Assembly: GCF_000282115.1 (NCBI RefSeq)
Contig: NZ_AKJY01000002.1
Span: 1-64,000, forward strand
Direction of reading: 5' to 3'
Source: Chryseobacterium populi
Lineage (GTDB): Bacteria; Bacteroidota; Bacteroidia; Flavobacteriales; Weeksellaceae
DNA length: 64,000 nucleotides
The notes below the pieces were generated by a model. The model made no database searches. It was given only the letters and a program-made list of their open reading frames with translations, and had not been told where the DNA came from. Within the stretch, counting starts at the first letter, position 1. Each line of letters opens with the position of its first letter. Positions 1 through 6,706 of this stretch are shown here, in pieces. The position numbers were made by a program, and so were the translations under genes.

Positions 1-32
1 GGGCTCAAAATTTTCCAGAATAACTTTTTAAC

Positions 33-374
33 TTACACAGTTAGTGAGACACTACCAAGTTCATATTTGGAGATAGGATTTGATCCTTTTATTATTTGCG
101 TCCAGCTATTTGTAAGTTCATAGTCCTGTATTTTTCCAAAGTCATTATCTGTTTTATTTAGAATTTGTTCAAATCTTTCTTTTCCAACTTCTTGAAAAAA
201 ACGATTACTAAATAATTTAAAAACTTCTTTTTTATTATTTTCTTGTACTAAAAAATAAAATTTATTAATAACCTTTTGGGCATCTTGTTTATCAGACTCT
301 CTGTTTTCATAAATTTTATCATAACTACAGCCTATAAAAAGAAAAGAAATTAAGATTAAAACATACTTTTTCAT
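33..374 (-). CDS. small predicted lipoprotein, C-terminus possibly shortened
   Basis: A 113-residue protein with a lipoprotein signal: Met-Lys-Lys, a hydrophobic stretch, then a lipobox ending in Cys16 (LFIGC). The mature part is charged and resembles small DUF4019/DUF3887-type periplasmic lipoproteins that carry one alpha/beta unit, but I cannot assign a family firmly. It ends abruptly after YELGSVSLTV, where relatives of this kind usually continue with another beta strand, so the 3' end may be frameshifted or naturally short. Its ATG overlaps the stop of the upstream regulator gene by 4 bp (ATGA), so the two are translationally coupled. Function is unknown. Confidence 0.6.
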   Translation of the reverse strand: MKKYVLILISFLFIGCSYDKIYENRESDKQDAQKVINKFYFLVQENNKKEVFKLFSNRFFQEVGKERFEQILNKTDNDFGKIQDYELTNSWTQIIKGSNPISKYELGSVSLTV

Positions 375-712
375 AATGCTGCGATATTTTTAATTTTAAG
401 AGACTGAATAAATCCATCCACTGCGGAAAGCAGATGTTTTTTATTTTCGGGATCAAGCTTTTCGAGGTCATTGAAGCGATTGAACTTGGTAGGATCTTTA
501 AAGATATTTACCTGTTCTGTGTTTCCCAAAAGATAGCCGACTGTAGTTCCTAAAATCTTAGCGATATTTTTAGTAACTTCAATAGAGGGAATTATCTCAT
601 CACCTCCATACTTCCCGATTACAGAATAGGAAGTATTTAAAAGTTCAGCTAAATCCCTTTGAGAAAGGTTTTTACCCCTGTGCTCTCTTAATTTTTTACC
701 GGAAGAATCCAC
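371..712 (-). CDS. XRE-family helix-turn-helix transcriptional regulator
   Basis: A 113-residue DNA-binding protein. Residues about 5-65 form a Cro/C1-type HTH: SQRDLAELLNTSYSVIGKYG is the recognition core, followed by PSIEVTKNIAKILGTTVGYLLG, typical of XRE regulators. The C-terminal ~45 residues are a helical tail, probably for dimerisation. It is the first gene of a two-gene unit with the lipoprotein, with a 4 bp overlap. A TATATTTG -7 element lies on the minus strand at 762-769, and a palindrome TGTTATAACA lies just upstream of it, consistent with autoregulation (inference). Confidence 0.85.
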   Translation of the reverse strand: MDSSGKKLREHRGKNLSQRDLAELLNTSYSVIGKYGGDEIIPSIEVTKNIAKILGTTVGYLLGNTEQVNIFKDPTKFNRFNDLEKLDPENKKHLLSAVDGFIQSLKIKNIAAL

Positions 713-761
713 TGTTTATATCTTTTAAGGTATTAAACCTCTGTATTTTATTAATAATAGA

Positions 762-769
762 CAAATATA
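762..769 (-). promoter_or_regulatory. -7 promoter element of the XRE gene
   Basis: On the minus strand this reads TATATTTG, a perfect match to the Bacteroidota -7 consensus TAnnTTTG, about 50 bases upstream of the regulator start codon. A TTTG that could act as the -33 element lies at 795-798, with a rather long spacing of 25 bases. Confidence 0.5.
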
Positions 770-799
770 AATACTTTATAAGGTAAATAAAAATCAAAA

Positions 800-814
800 A
801 GATGTGTTATAACA
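800..814. promoter_or_regulatory. candidate operator, palindrome TGTTATAACA
   Basis: Positions 805-814 are a perfect 10-base palindrome (TGTTATAACA). Positions 800-811 (agatgtgttata) are repeated in inverted orientation at 1150-1161. The site abuts the -33 region of the XRE gene promoter, where a repressor would be expected to bind. That the adjacent XRE protein binds here is inference. Confidence 0.4.
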
Positions 815-837
815 ATTGCTTAACTTAATGACATTGG

Positions 838-856
838 GCGCGAGCGTCTCGCTTGT
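838..856. repeat. short GC-rich hairpin in AT-rich intergenic DNA
   Basis: The sequence gcgagcgtctcgc contains a GCGAG/CTCGC inverted repeat with a 3-base loop, in otherwise very AT-rich DNA, followed by a run of A. It may be a remnant of a repeat element or a weak terminator. Nothing else in the window matches it. Confidence 0.3.
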
Positions 857-991
857 GTCTTAAAAAAAAGTAAACCACTGTAGTTTTACAGTAATTTTGT
901 TATATAAACTAGCAAAAGTTTTTCTGATTATGCTTATTATATTTATCCAAACCTAAATATAAATTTAGAAAAAAAGACAGAGTTTATTCTA

Positions 992-999
992 TAGTTTTG
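992..999 (+). promoter_or_regulatory. -7-like element upstream of a small reading frame
   Basis: TAGTTTTG fits TAnnTTTG and lies 35 bases before the ATG of the 39-codon reading frame at 1035. A purine-rich cggaga follows at 1015-1020 and could serve as a ribosome binding site. No clear -33 element was seen. Confidence 0.3.
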
Positions 1000-1034
1000 T
1001 TGGCTATTGAGCAACGGAGAAACTTTTAACCAAA

Positions 1035-1154
1035 ATGAAAGTAAATGCGAAAGATCAGTCCATAAAATTCGATTTGAAAAACATTCTTCCTATATATGAA
1101 GAAATGTACAAAACAACCGTAGAAAATTTCAAAAAGGAGTTGTCTAAGGTATAA
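1035..1154 (+). CDS. possible 39-residue small protein
   Basis: An open frame of 39 codons starts with ATG and ends with TAA at 1152-1154. The predicted peptide starts MKVNAKDQSIKFDLKN and ends with a charged helix-like segment (YEEMYKTTVENFKKELSK). It has a TAnnTTTG promoter-like element and a purine-rich stretch upstream, and it ends inside the inverted repeat that precedes the DUF2851 gene. It could be a genuine small protein, a remnant of a longer gene or chance. I do not recognise it. It sits in the 469-base gap between divergent genes, which otherwise holds only promoters and palindromes. Confidence 0.3.
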   Translation: MKVNAKDQSIKFDLKNILPIYEEMYKTTVENFKKELSKV

Positions 1155-1171
1155 CACATCTGTTATATTTG
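1140..1171 (+). promoter_or_regulatory. promoter with embedded palindrome before the DUF2851 operon
   Basis: TTG at 1140-1142 and TATATTTG at 1164-1171, separated by 21 bases, fit the Bacteroidota promoter consensus. Transcription would start only a few bases before the ATG at 1182. The spacer contains ATAACA-CATC-TGTTAT (1151-1166), a perfect inverted repeat with the same TGTTAT half-site as the palindrome near the XRE promoter. A protein bound there should block this promoter (inference). Confidence 0.5.
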
Positions 1172-1181
1172 CCAGACACTC

Positions 1182-2453
1182 ATGACGGAAAAACTGCTTC
1201 AATATCTTTGGAACTTTAAGGTTTTCAAAAATTTTGACTTCAAGGATATTGAAGGAAATTCCGTTGAAATAATAGATTTCGGCAAGTGGAACACAGATTC
1301 CGGTCCGGATTTTCTGCAGGCAAAAATTAAAGTCAAAGACGTAGTTTTAGCAGGAAATATCGAGCTTCATATCAAATCTTCCGACTGGATTTTCCATCAT
1401 CATTCCAAAGACCCCAACTACCGGAATGTCATTCTTCATGTTGTTTTTCAAAACGATCTGGAAATTGAAGAATTTAAAAATAAAAATATCCCTACTCTTG
1501 AACTGAAAGATTATATTGATTTAGACATTCTCTGGAAATATAAAAAGCTCGTCAATGAAAATCAATTTATTCCGTGTGAAAGTATTTTCAGTAAAGACCA
1601 CATTCCGGTCAATTTTCATGAACAGAACATCTTAAAAAAGCTGGATGCTAAATCTCAGGAACTTGAAAAAAGCCTGGAGCATTATAAAAATAATTTTGAG
1701 TCCGTTTTGTTCCACAACCTGGCTTATTCTTTCGGACTCAAAGTAAATGCATTTATTTTTAAACAGATTACAGAATCCATTGATTTTTCTGTTATCAATA
1801 AAATCCGGCAGAATACAACTCAATTCGAAGCCCTGTTATTTGGAATTTCAGGTTGGCTGGAAAATCCTATTGATGATCAAATGAGGATATGGAAAAGAGA
1901 ATTCGATTTTGTAAAAGCTAAATACAAAATCCCCGATTTAACTATTCATCCTAAATTTTTAAGACTCAGACCACCCAATTTCCCAACGATACGCCTGTCA
2001 CAATTAGCTGATCTATATTCTCATCAAAATCTTTTTTCAAGGATCATCCTGGCTAAAAGCTTAAATGAATTACTGAGTGTTTTTCAGAATATCAAGGCTT
2101 CAGACTATTGGAATGATCATTTTAATTTCGGTAAAATATCAATGGTTAATCAGCCTAAAACGTTAAGCAATGACTTTGTTGAACTTATTATTCTTAACAC
2201 AATTCTTCCGATGAAATATACTTATCACAAATATCATCATGTGGAAATTGCCGATGAAATATTAGAATTTTATAAAAACATTTCCCCGGAAAAAAATTCA
2301 GTAGTCGAATCCTGGAAAAAAATAGGTTTGAAAAGTAAAAATTCACTGCAAACACAAAGCCTTATTTATCATCATAAAACCTTTTGTGAAGAAAAAAAAT
2401 GCTTAAATTGCAGTATTGGATTTAAAATTTTTAAAAATTCTTCAAATGCTTGA
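1182..2453 (+). CDS. DUF2851 family protein
   Basis: A 423-residue cytoplasmic protein of the DUF2851 family, which is widespread in Bacteroidota and functionally uncharacterised. The N-terminus shows the family hallmarks NTDSGPDFLQAKIKV and GNIELHIKSSDWIFHHH (about residues 35-75), where Asp, His and Trp residues are arranged as in a metal-dependent hydrolase-like fold, although no activity is established. The C-terminus carries a small Cys motif (CEEKKCLNCSIGF) that could bind metal. It is the first gene of a tight operon: its stop overlaps the start of the PspC gene, and a GNAT gene follows. Confidence 0.8.
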   Translation: MTEKLLQYLWNFKVFKNFDFKDIEGNSVEIIDFGKWNTDSGPDFLQAKIKVKDVVLAGNIELHIKSSDWIFHHHSKDPNYRNVILHVVFQNDLEIEEFKNKNIPTLELKDYIDLDILWKYKKLVNENQFIPCESIFSKDHIPVNFHEQNILKKLDAKSQELEKSLEHYKNNFESVLFHNLAYSFGLKVNAFIFKQITESIDFSVINKIRQNTTQFEALLFGISGWLENPIDDQMRIWKREFDFVKAKYKIPDLTIHPKFLRLRPPNFPTIRLSQLADLYSHQNLFSRIILAKSLNELLSVFQNIKASDYWNDHFNFGKISMVNQPKTLSNDFVELIILNTILPMKYTYHKYHHVEIADEILEFYKNISPEKNSVVESWKKIGLKSKNSLQTQSLIYHHKTFCEEKKCLNCSIGFKIFKNSSNA

Positions 2454-2667
2454 TAATATCCGTCATAAAATGGAAAGAGAATGGTTTGGTGTTCTTACGA
2501 GAATGGGTGCCAAGCTGGGTATTCCCGTATCTAAACTGAGAGTTTTCTTTATCTACTCTACGTTTGCTACGGCAGGATTTTTCTTTTTAATTTATCTCGG
2601 TTTAGCCTTTACCTTGTGGATCAAAGATATTTTCATCACAAGAAGGCCAAGCGTTTTTGATTTATAA
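2446..2667 (+). CDS. PspC-domain membrane protein
   Basis: A small inner-membrane protein of 73 residues. The core RMGAKLGIPVSKLRVFFIYS, followed by a hydrophobic segment (TFATAGFFFLIYLGLAFTLW), is the PspC fold, found in phage-shock and envelope-stress proteins. I take the ATG at 2446 as the start, which overlaps the end of the DUF2851 gene by 8 bp. A longer frame from 2416 would only add ten residues inside the upstream gene. There is one transmembrane helix, with a short cytosolic tail. Its role in stress response is inferred from the family only. Confidence 0.75.
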   Translation: MLDNIRHKMEREWFGVLTRMGAKLGIPVSKLRVFFIYSTFATAGFFFLIYLGLAFTLWIKDIFITRRPSVFDL

Positions 2668-2668
2668 T

Positions 2669-3181
2669 ATGGAATTTCTAGCCATCACATCATCTGAAGA
2701 TTACAGGGTACAGGAAATCTACAATTCCTACTCAAGCACTTTCCCACCGGAGGAAAGAAGGGATTGGAATAAATTTATCAGCTTATTTACCCATCCGGAT
2801 GTAAAAGTAATTTCTGTGCTGTATGAATCAAAAACAATCGGTTATCTGATTATCTGGGAGCTGAGCAATTACACTTTTGTAGAGCATTTCGAGGTTTTTG
2901 CCGAATACAGAAGCCAGAAACTGGGGTCACATATTACCGGATATTTATTTCAAAATTATCCGAGAATTATCCTGGAAATTGAACCTGACCACTTGGGTGA
3001 TGATGCCAAAAGACGGTATTCCTTCTACCAGAAAAACGGGTTTTCGTTAATTGATGAAATGTATGTGCAGCCAAGCTATGGTGAAGGTAAAAAGCCCCTT
3101 GATCTTTGGCTTTTATCCAATTATACCCCTGAAAATCTACAGGATGTTAAAGATGAAATTTATGATATTGTTTATCACTAA
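2669..3181 (+). CDS. GNAT-family N-acetyltransferase
   Basis: About 170 residues with the GNAT acetyl-CoA fold. Strand beta4 (YTFVEHFEVFAEYRSQKLG) leads into the acetyl-CoA-binding motif A (RSQKLGSHITGYLF), and YSFYQKNGFSLIDE matches the C-terminal FYxkxGF motif. The substrate is unknown. The ATG at 2669 follows the PspC stop by one base, so it is preferred over an upstream in-frame TTG at 2657. It is the last gene of the operon, with a hairpin terminator directly after it. Confidence 0.85.
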   Translation: MEFLAITSSEDYRVQEIYNSYSSTFPPEERRDWNKFISLFTHPDVKVISVLYESKTIGYLIIWELSNYTFVEHFEVFAEYRSQKLGSHITGYLFQNYPRIILEIEPDHLGDDAKRRYSFYQKNGFSLIDEMYVQPSYGEGKKPLDLWLLSNYTPENLQDVKDEIYDIVYH

Positions 3182-3190
3182 AATATAAAA

Positions 3191-3216
3191 TGCCGGAAAA
3201 TTTCCGGCGTTTTTAT
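3191..3216 (+). terminator. Rho-independent terminator after the GNAT gene
   Basis: An inverted repeat GCCGGAAA/TTTCCGGC with almost no loop is followed by a T-rich run. It lies 11 bases after the stop codon. Confidence 0.8.
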
Positions 3217-3218
3217 TG

Positions 3219-3270
3219 CACACAGATAACAAAGATTTACACAGATGCTTGTGTTTATTTCAATCTGCTT
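3219..3270. repeat. intergenic nonamer-type repeat element
   Basis: The stretch shows a 9-base periodicity around an (a)cagat-like core (cacagataac, aaagatttac, acagatgctt) and ends with an opposing caatctgc. It resembles the longer palindromic element at 29013-29084, also built from nonamers with CAGAT or ATCTG. It is probably a dispersed intergenic repeat, but its copy number cannot be judged from this window. Confidence 0.4.
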
Positions 3271-3349
3271 AATCCGAAAAACCTGCCAGACTAAAAATCA
3301 ATATTCCTAATTTAAGATGACAAATATTGTATCATGCGGGGGATTAATA

Positions 3350-4084
3350 CTAATCCACTTCATATTCCAGTTTAATGGTAATACTTGCCTCCTTCTCCTT
3401 GGATGAAGTATTGAAAGTCCCACCATAAGAATAGTCCTCATTGGAATTCGGTGCTGTAATCTGAATAACTCCTGTCGAAGCTTTTTTTAGATTTCCTAAA
3501 TGGCTTCCGGCATTTTCAGCAATTTTTTCAGCCCGCTCCTTTGCATCTTTTGTTGCACTTGCAATCATCTCCTGTTTTACACTTGACAGTTTGGTATAAA
3601 AATAATTAGGTGAAGATGAAGTGAATTCCACTCCCCGGTTAATGATTTCTGTAATATTTCTGGAAAGGTTTTCAATTTTAGCCACTTCCTTACTTTCAAT
3701 AGAGACTTTCTGAGTCAGGTTATATCCTGAAAACTCACCCTGAACGTAGTTTCCATTGGAATCATTAAAACTTCTGAATTGCTTTTGAATATCTACTGAT
3801 GAAAAAACAATCTCATTTTGTTTAATACCTTTTGAAATCAGATAATCATTGATCATTTTCCGGTCTGTTGCCAACTCATCGTAAGCAGATTTCAGATCAA
3901 AATTGTTTTTTGAAAAACTCCCCGACCAGGTGATCAGATCAGATGTAAATTGTTTCGTTCCAAGGCCTGTTACCGAAATTGTATTTTCAGATTTATTTCT
4001 GTTTTTAATCGCGTTTCCGAGAAGCCCGAGGCCAATAACAAATCCGAGTGCCCCGATGGCAATGGCAATCATATTTTTGTTCAT
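3350..4084 (-). CDS. SIMPL (DUF541) domain protein
   Basis: A 244-residue envelope protein with an N-terminal membrane anchor or uncleaved signal (AIAIGALGFVIGLGLLGNAI). The SIMPL/DUF541 domain covers the remainder: NTISVTGLGTKQFTSDLITW at the start and the conserved DAKERAEKIAENAGSHLGNL near residues 180-200, which is the family signature (oxidative-stress defence protein/BP26-like, often forming multimeric periplasmic rings). The exact role is unknown. It lies 100 bp downstream of the triplet of CarboxypepD_reg-like genes on the same strand and may be cotranscribed with them. Confidence 0.85.
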   Translation of the reverse strand: MNKNMIAIAIGALGFVIGLGLLGNAIKNRNKSENTISVTGLGTKQFTSDLITWSGSFSKNNFDLKSAYDELATDRKMINDYLISKGIKQNEIVFSSVDIQKQFRSFNDSNGNYVQGEFSGYNLTQKVSIESKEVAKIENLSRNITEIINRGVEFTSSSPNYFYTKLSSVKQEMIASATKDAKERAEKIAENAGSHLGNLKKASTGVIQITAPNSNEDYSYGGTFNTSSKEKEASITIKLEYEVD

Positions 4085-4184
4085 AAAATTTTGTGATTTT
4101 GATGGTTATATTTTTAAAACTTGGTTTGCAGTGAAAATATTGCATCAATTTCCATTCCGAAATTTTAAGATTCCTTTAACAAAA

Positions 4185-4961
4185 TTAAGGTTTAGCTGTT
4201 TTCAACCTTTCCAGAAAAACAGGCATCGTTTCTTCCAGTCCCAACAATGCTCCTGAAAGATTTTTTGCTTTCACATAAGTACGGGTTTGTGGCTTTTCGA
4301 CAAATGAAAATTCTATAAATTCTGAAATTCTTTCAGCAGGGATTCCCGCTTTTGTAAAATATTCATCATCTACTCTGTTCCGGATCCATGCAATATGTTC
4401 CTGCAGGTCATCATATTTATACTGACGTTTCTGTCTTCTTGCTTTTCCACTGATCAGATCATAAGCTCCCTGTACATTCAATTGCCCTAAAAGTATAGGA
4501 AGTAATACCTGTTTCACCTCAGCAGGTGTTTCCCTCATTTTTCCGACCGGTTGAGGAAGTCCTACCGCCTGCTCAACAATTTCTCCCTTATCAGTTTTTG
4601 CTACTGCTCTGGAATCTTTCTCCAGATCACCACTCGGTTTCTTTTGAACTTGTACCTCTTCAATCAATTCTGGAATTTTAACCATGACCACAAACAAATA
4701 AGGGTTTGCTCCGCCTGAAAGTACTTTTCCCGAAACCCTTTCATAGCCTGTCTGTACAAATCTCAGTTCATTATTATTGAATGCCTGAATAGAAAATTCC
4801 CCGGAAGAATTGCTGTAAGCTTTGGTATCTGTGGTAACATTGAGAATGGTCACACCACCAAGGCCGATATTGTTATCATCGGTAATTTTTCCTGTAACCG
4901 TCTGTTGTGAAAAAGCAAATTCACATAAGAATAAAAGTACAAAGAAAAAGGAGGCTCTCAT
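4185..4961 (-). CDS. secreted CarboxypepD_reg-like protein, paralog 3
   Basis: A 258-residue exported protein. A Sec signal peptide (FFFVLLFLCEFAFSQQ) is followed by a carboxypeptidase-regulatory-like beta-sandwich at about residues 20-100 (TVTGKITDDNNIGLGGVTIL and the ELRFVQTGYERVS motif), then a helical C-terminal region of ~150 residues with no recognised fold. It is the last of three adjacent paralogs, starting 3 bp after the previous stop. The beta-sandwich is the one used as a plug or spacer in SusC-like receptors, but no TonB barrel is present. The products are probably periplasmic or outer-membrane-associated, with unknown function. Confidence 0.7.
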   Translation of the reverse strand: MRASFFFVLLFLCEFAFSQQTVTGKITDDNNIGLGGVTILNVTTDTKAYSNSSGEFSIQAFNNNELRFVQTGYERVSGKVLSGGANPYLFVVMVKIPELIEEVQVQKKPSGDLEKDSRAVAKTDKGEIVEQAVGLPQPVGKMRETPAEVKQVLLPILLGQLNVQGAYDLISGKARRQKRQYKYDDLQEHIAWIRNRVDDEYFTKAGIPAERISEFIEFSFVEKPQTRTYVKAKNLSGALLGLEETMPVFLERLKTAKP

Positions 4962-4963
4962 TT

Positions 4964-5770
4964 TTAATTTCCAATGGTGTTGGTTTTACGGTATTCTTTG
5001 AATGCTATTTTCAACTCCGATTCAATGACATGGTTCTTAAAATTTTTCCTGTATTTTTTTGCCAGCTCCCGCGTATCATTGGCATACACCAGAAATTGAT
5101 CAATCTGCTCTTCATCCATTCCAAGCTCTGTCATAAAATCTAAATTGATTTCCAGCTTAATCCTGCTTATAAAATTTATAGTTTCATTATAATCAGGTTT
5201 GGTTATTTTAGGCTTTACAGCTTTTTTTATGAGTCCAACGCCTGCAAGAAAAGTTCTGACCAAATCAATTTGTCCTGCAGAAAAATTATGTCCTGTAAAC
5301 GTCTGGGAAATTGTATTTTTAGGTAAGGGCTCTTTTAAAGGGCTTCGCATATATTCTTCCATTGAAGATTCCAGCTCTGCCAGTCTTTTTCCTTCACCAT
5401 AGTATTTACTGTTTCTTTCTAAATTCCCGGTAGGTTTATATGAAATTTTAACCTCCGGAATCAATGTTTCTGCTTTTAAAAGATGGACATAAAGTGGTGA
5501 ATTTAAATAATCTCTGCTTATTTTTTTATCAGAACGGTAATATCCTTCCTTTACAAATCTTATCTCATCATTTTCTTCAGCCTCGATCACAAACTGCCCC
5601 GAAAGATTACTATGGATACTTTTATTATTAGAAATGTTAACAACCAATACATCATTGATGCTTATATCATTCTCATCAACAATTTTTCCGGAGATGGTAT
5701 TTTGTGCAAACAGATCGGCGGCAACAAACCAAGGGAGAATATATAAACTTCTGGTTATTTGACTTTTCAT
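4964..5770 (-). CDS. secreted CarboxypepD_reg-like protein, paralog 2
   Basis: A 268-residue exported protein with the same architecture as its two neighbours: signal peptide, a beta-sandwich beginning NTISGKIVDENDISINDVLV, a middle EIRFVKEGYYRSDKKI motif, then a divergent helical C-terminal half. Identity with its paralogs is highest in the N-terminal domain and around EVKISYKPTGNLERNSK, and low further on, which suggests old tandem duplication with diversification of the C-terminal part. It starts 6 bp after the paralog 1 stop, so the three form one operon. Confidence 0.7.
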   Translation of the reverse strand: MKSQITRSLYILPWFVAADLFAQNTISGKIVDENDISINDVLVVNISNNKSIHSNLSGQFVIEAEENDEIRFVKEGYYRSDKKISRDYLNSPLYVHLLKAETLIPEVKISYKPTGNLERNSKYYGEGKRLAELESSMEEYMRSPLKEPLPKNTISQTFTGHNFSAGQIDLVRTFLAGVGLIKKAVKPKITKPDYNETINFISRIKLEINLDFMTELGMDEEQIDQFLVYANDTRELAKKYRKNFKNHVIESELKIAFKEYRKTNTIGN

Positions 5771-5776
5771 CTTCTG

Positions 5777-6544
5777 CTATCTTTGAGTCTGTGGAGCTCG
5801 ATAAGAGGATATCCTGGCTAAAACCGCTCTCTGGAACCTCATCAGGTCTGAATCACTGCAATATCCATATTTCAGAATATTTTTTCTTTCAAAACCTGCT
5901 CTCAGGACATAATAAATAAAATGCTGAATCTGGCCCTTCTCTATTTTTAAATCTGTAAAATACTGATCTCCCAGACTGGAAGCCAGATAATTCATCAGGT
6001 CTACATCATCCCATTTATTCTTGACTTTTCCTACTGAAAATCCCTGCCCTTTCGGCTGTACAAATTCGCCGGCTCTTGCTGCCAGGATCCTCGGGTCAGA
6101 TTTTTGGGCAATGTAACGGTCTATATCTTTCACCAGCTTTTCAACTTTTTTAGGCCGGTTCAGGTTTTTGGAATCTATTTTTAAATCTCCAGTAAGCCCT
6201 CTGGTAACTTCCACTTCAGGAATTAGAGCAGTCTGGCGTATCAAAGTAACATTGATGGGTGATCCTAAATTGTCTTTGGTGATTTTCCGGATCGTCCTTT
6301 CGTAGCCGGATTTTATAAAACGAAGTTCATCATTCACCCTTCCTGCAATCATAAAATGCCCGTTGGTATTGGTAGAAACACGTTCATCAGTTCTTATATT
6401 GACAACGATAACGTCCGGCATTTCGATATTTTCTTCAGTCGTTATTTTCCCAAAGAGATAATCCTGGGCATTGATCTGAACAAAAAAGAGAAAAGATAAA
6501 AGAAAGAGTAGTTTAAATTTCACGTATAGTTTTTTATAAGGCAA
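5777..6544 (-). CDS. secreted CarboxypepD_reg-like protein, paralog 1
   Basis: A 255-residue exported protein and first gene of the triplet. A signal peptide (LLFLLSFLFFVQINAQ) precedes a CarboxypepD_reg-like domain (YLFGKITTEENIEMPDVIVV, ELRFIKSGYERTIRKI). The motif EVEVTRGLTGDLKIDSK corresponds to GNLERNSK and GDLEKDSR in the other two copies, so all three share a linker before the variable C-terminal half. There is no transmembrane helix besides the signal and no catalytic motif. The promoter should lie in the 162-base gap shared with the divergent helicase gene. Confidence 0.7.
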   Translation of the reverse strand: MPYKKLYVKFKLLFLLSFLFFVQINAQDYLFGKITTEENIEMPDVIVVNIRTDERVSTNTNGHFMIAGRVNDELRFIKSGYERTIRKITKDNLGSPINVTLIRQTALIPEVEVTRGLTGDLKIDSKNLNRPKKVEKLVKDIDRYIAQKSDPRILAARAGEFVQPKGQGFSVGKVKNKWDDVDLMNYLASSLGDQYFTDLKIEKGQIQHFIYYVLRAGFERKNILKYGYCSDSDLMRFQRAVLARISSYRAPQTQR

Positions 6545-6706
6545 AGCTAAAGTTATTTTTAATTTATAGCATAAGTTTAACCACAGTTAACGCGTTTTAG
6601 GATTTTTTTTAGAAATTCCATTTCCGGAATTGTTAAATAGCGAATTGAATTTGTTAAAATTTCACTTAAAATTTAGTTAACTTGCATTCTCAATTCACCT
6701 TTAAAA

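Noticed and set aside
800..1161. 12-base inverted repeats as ends of a transposable element
   Set aside because: No transposase, no target-site duplication seen at the borders, and both repeats coincide with promoter regions, so operators fit better.
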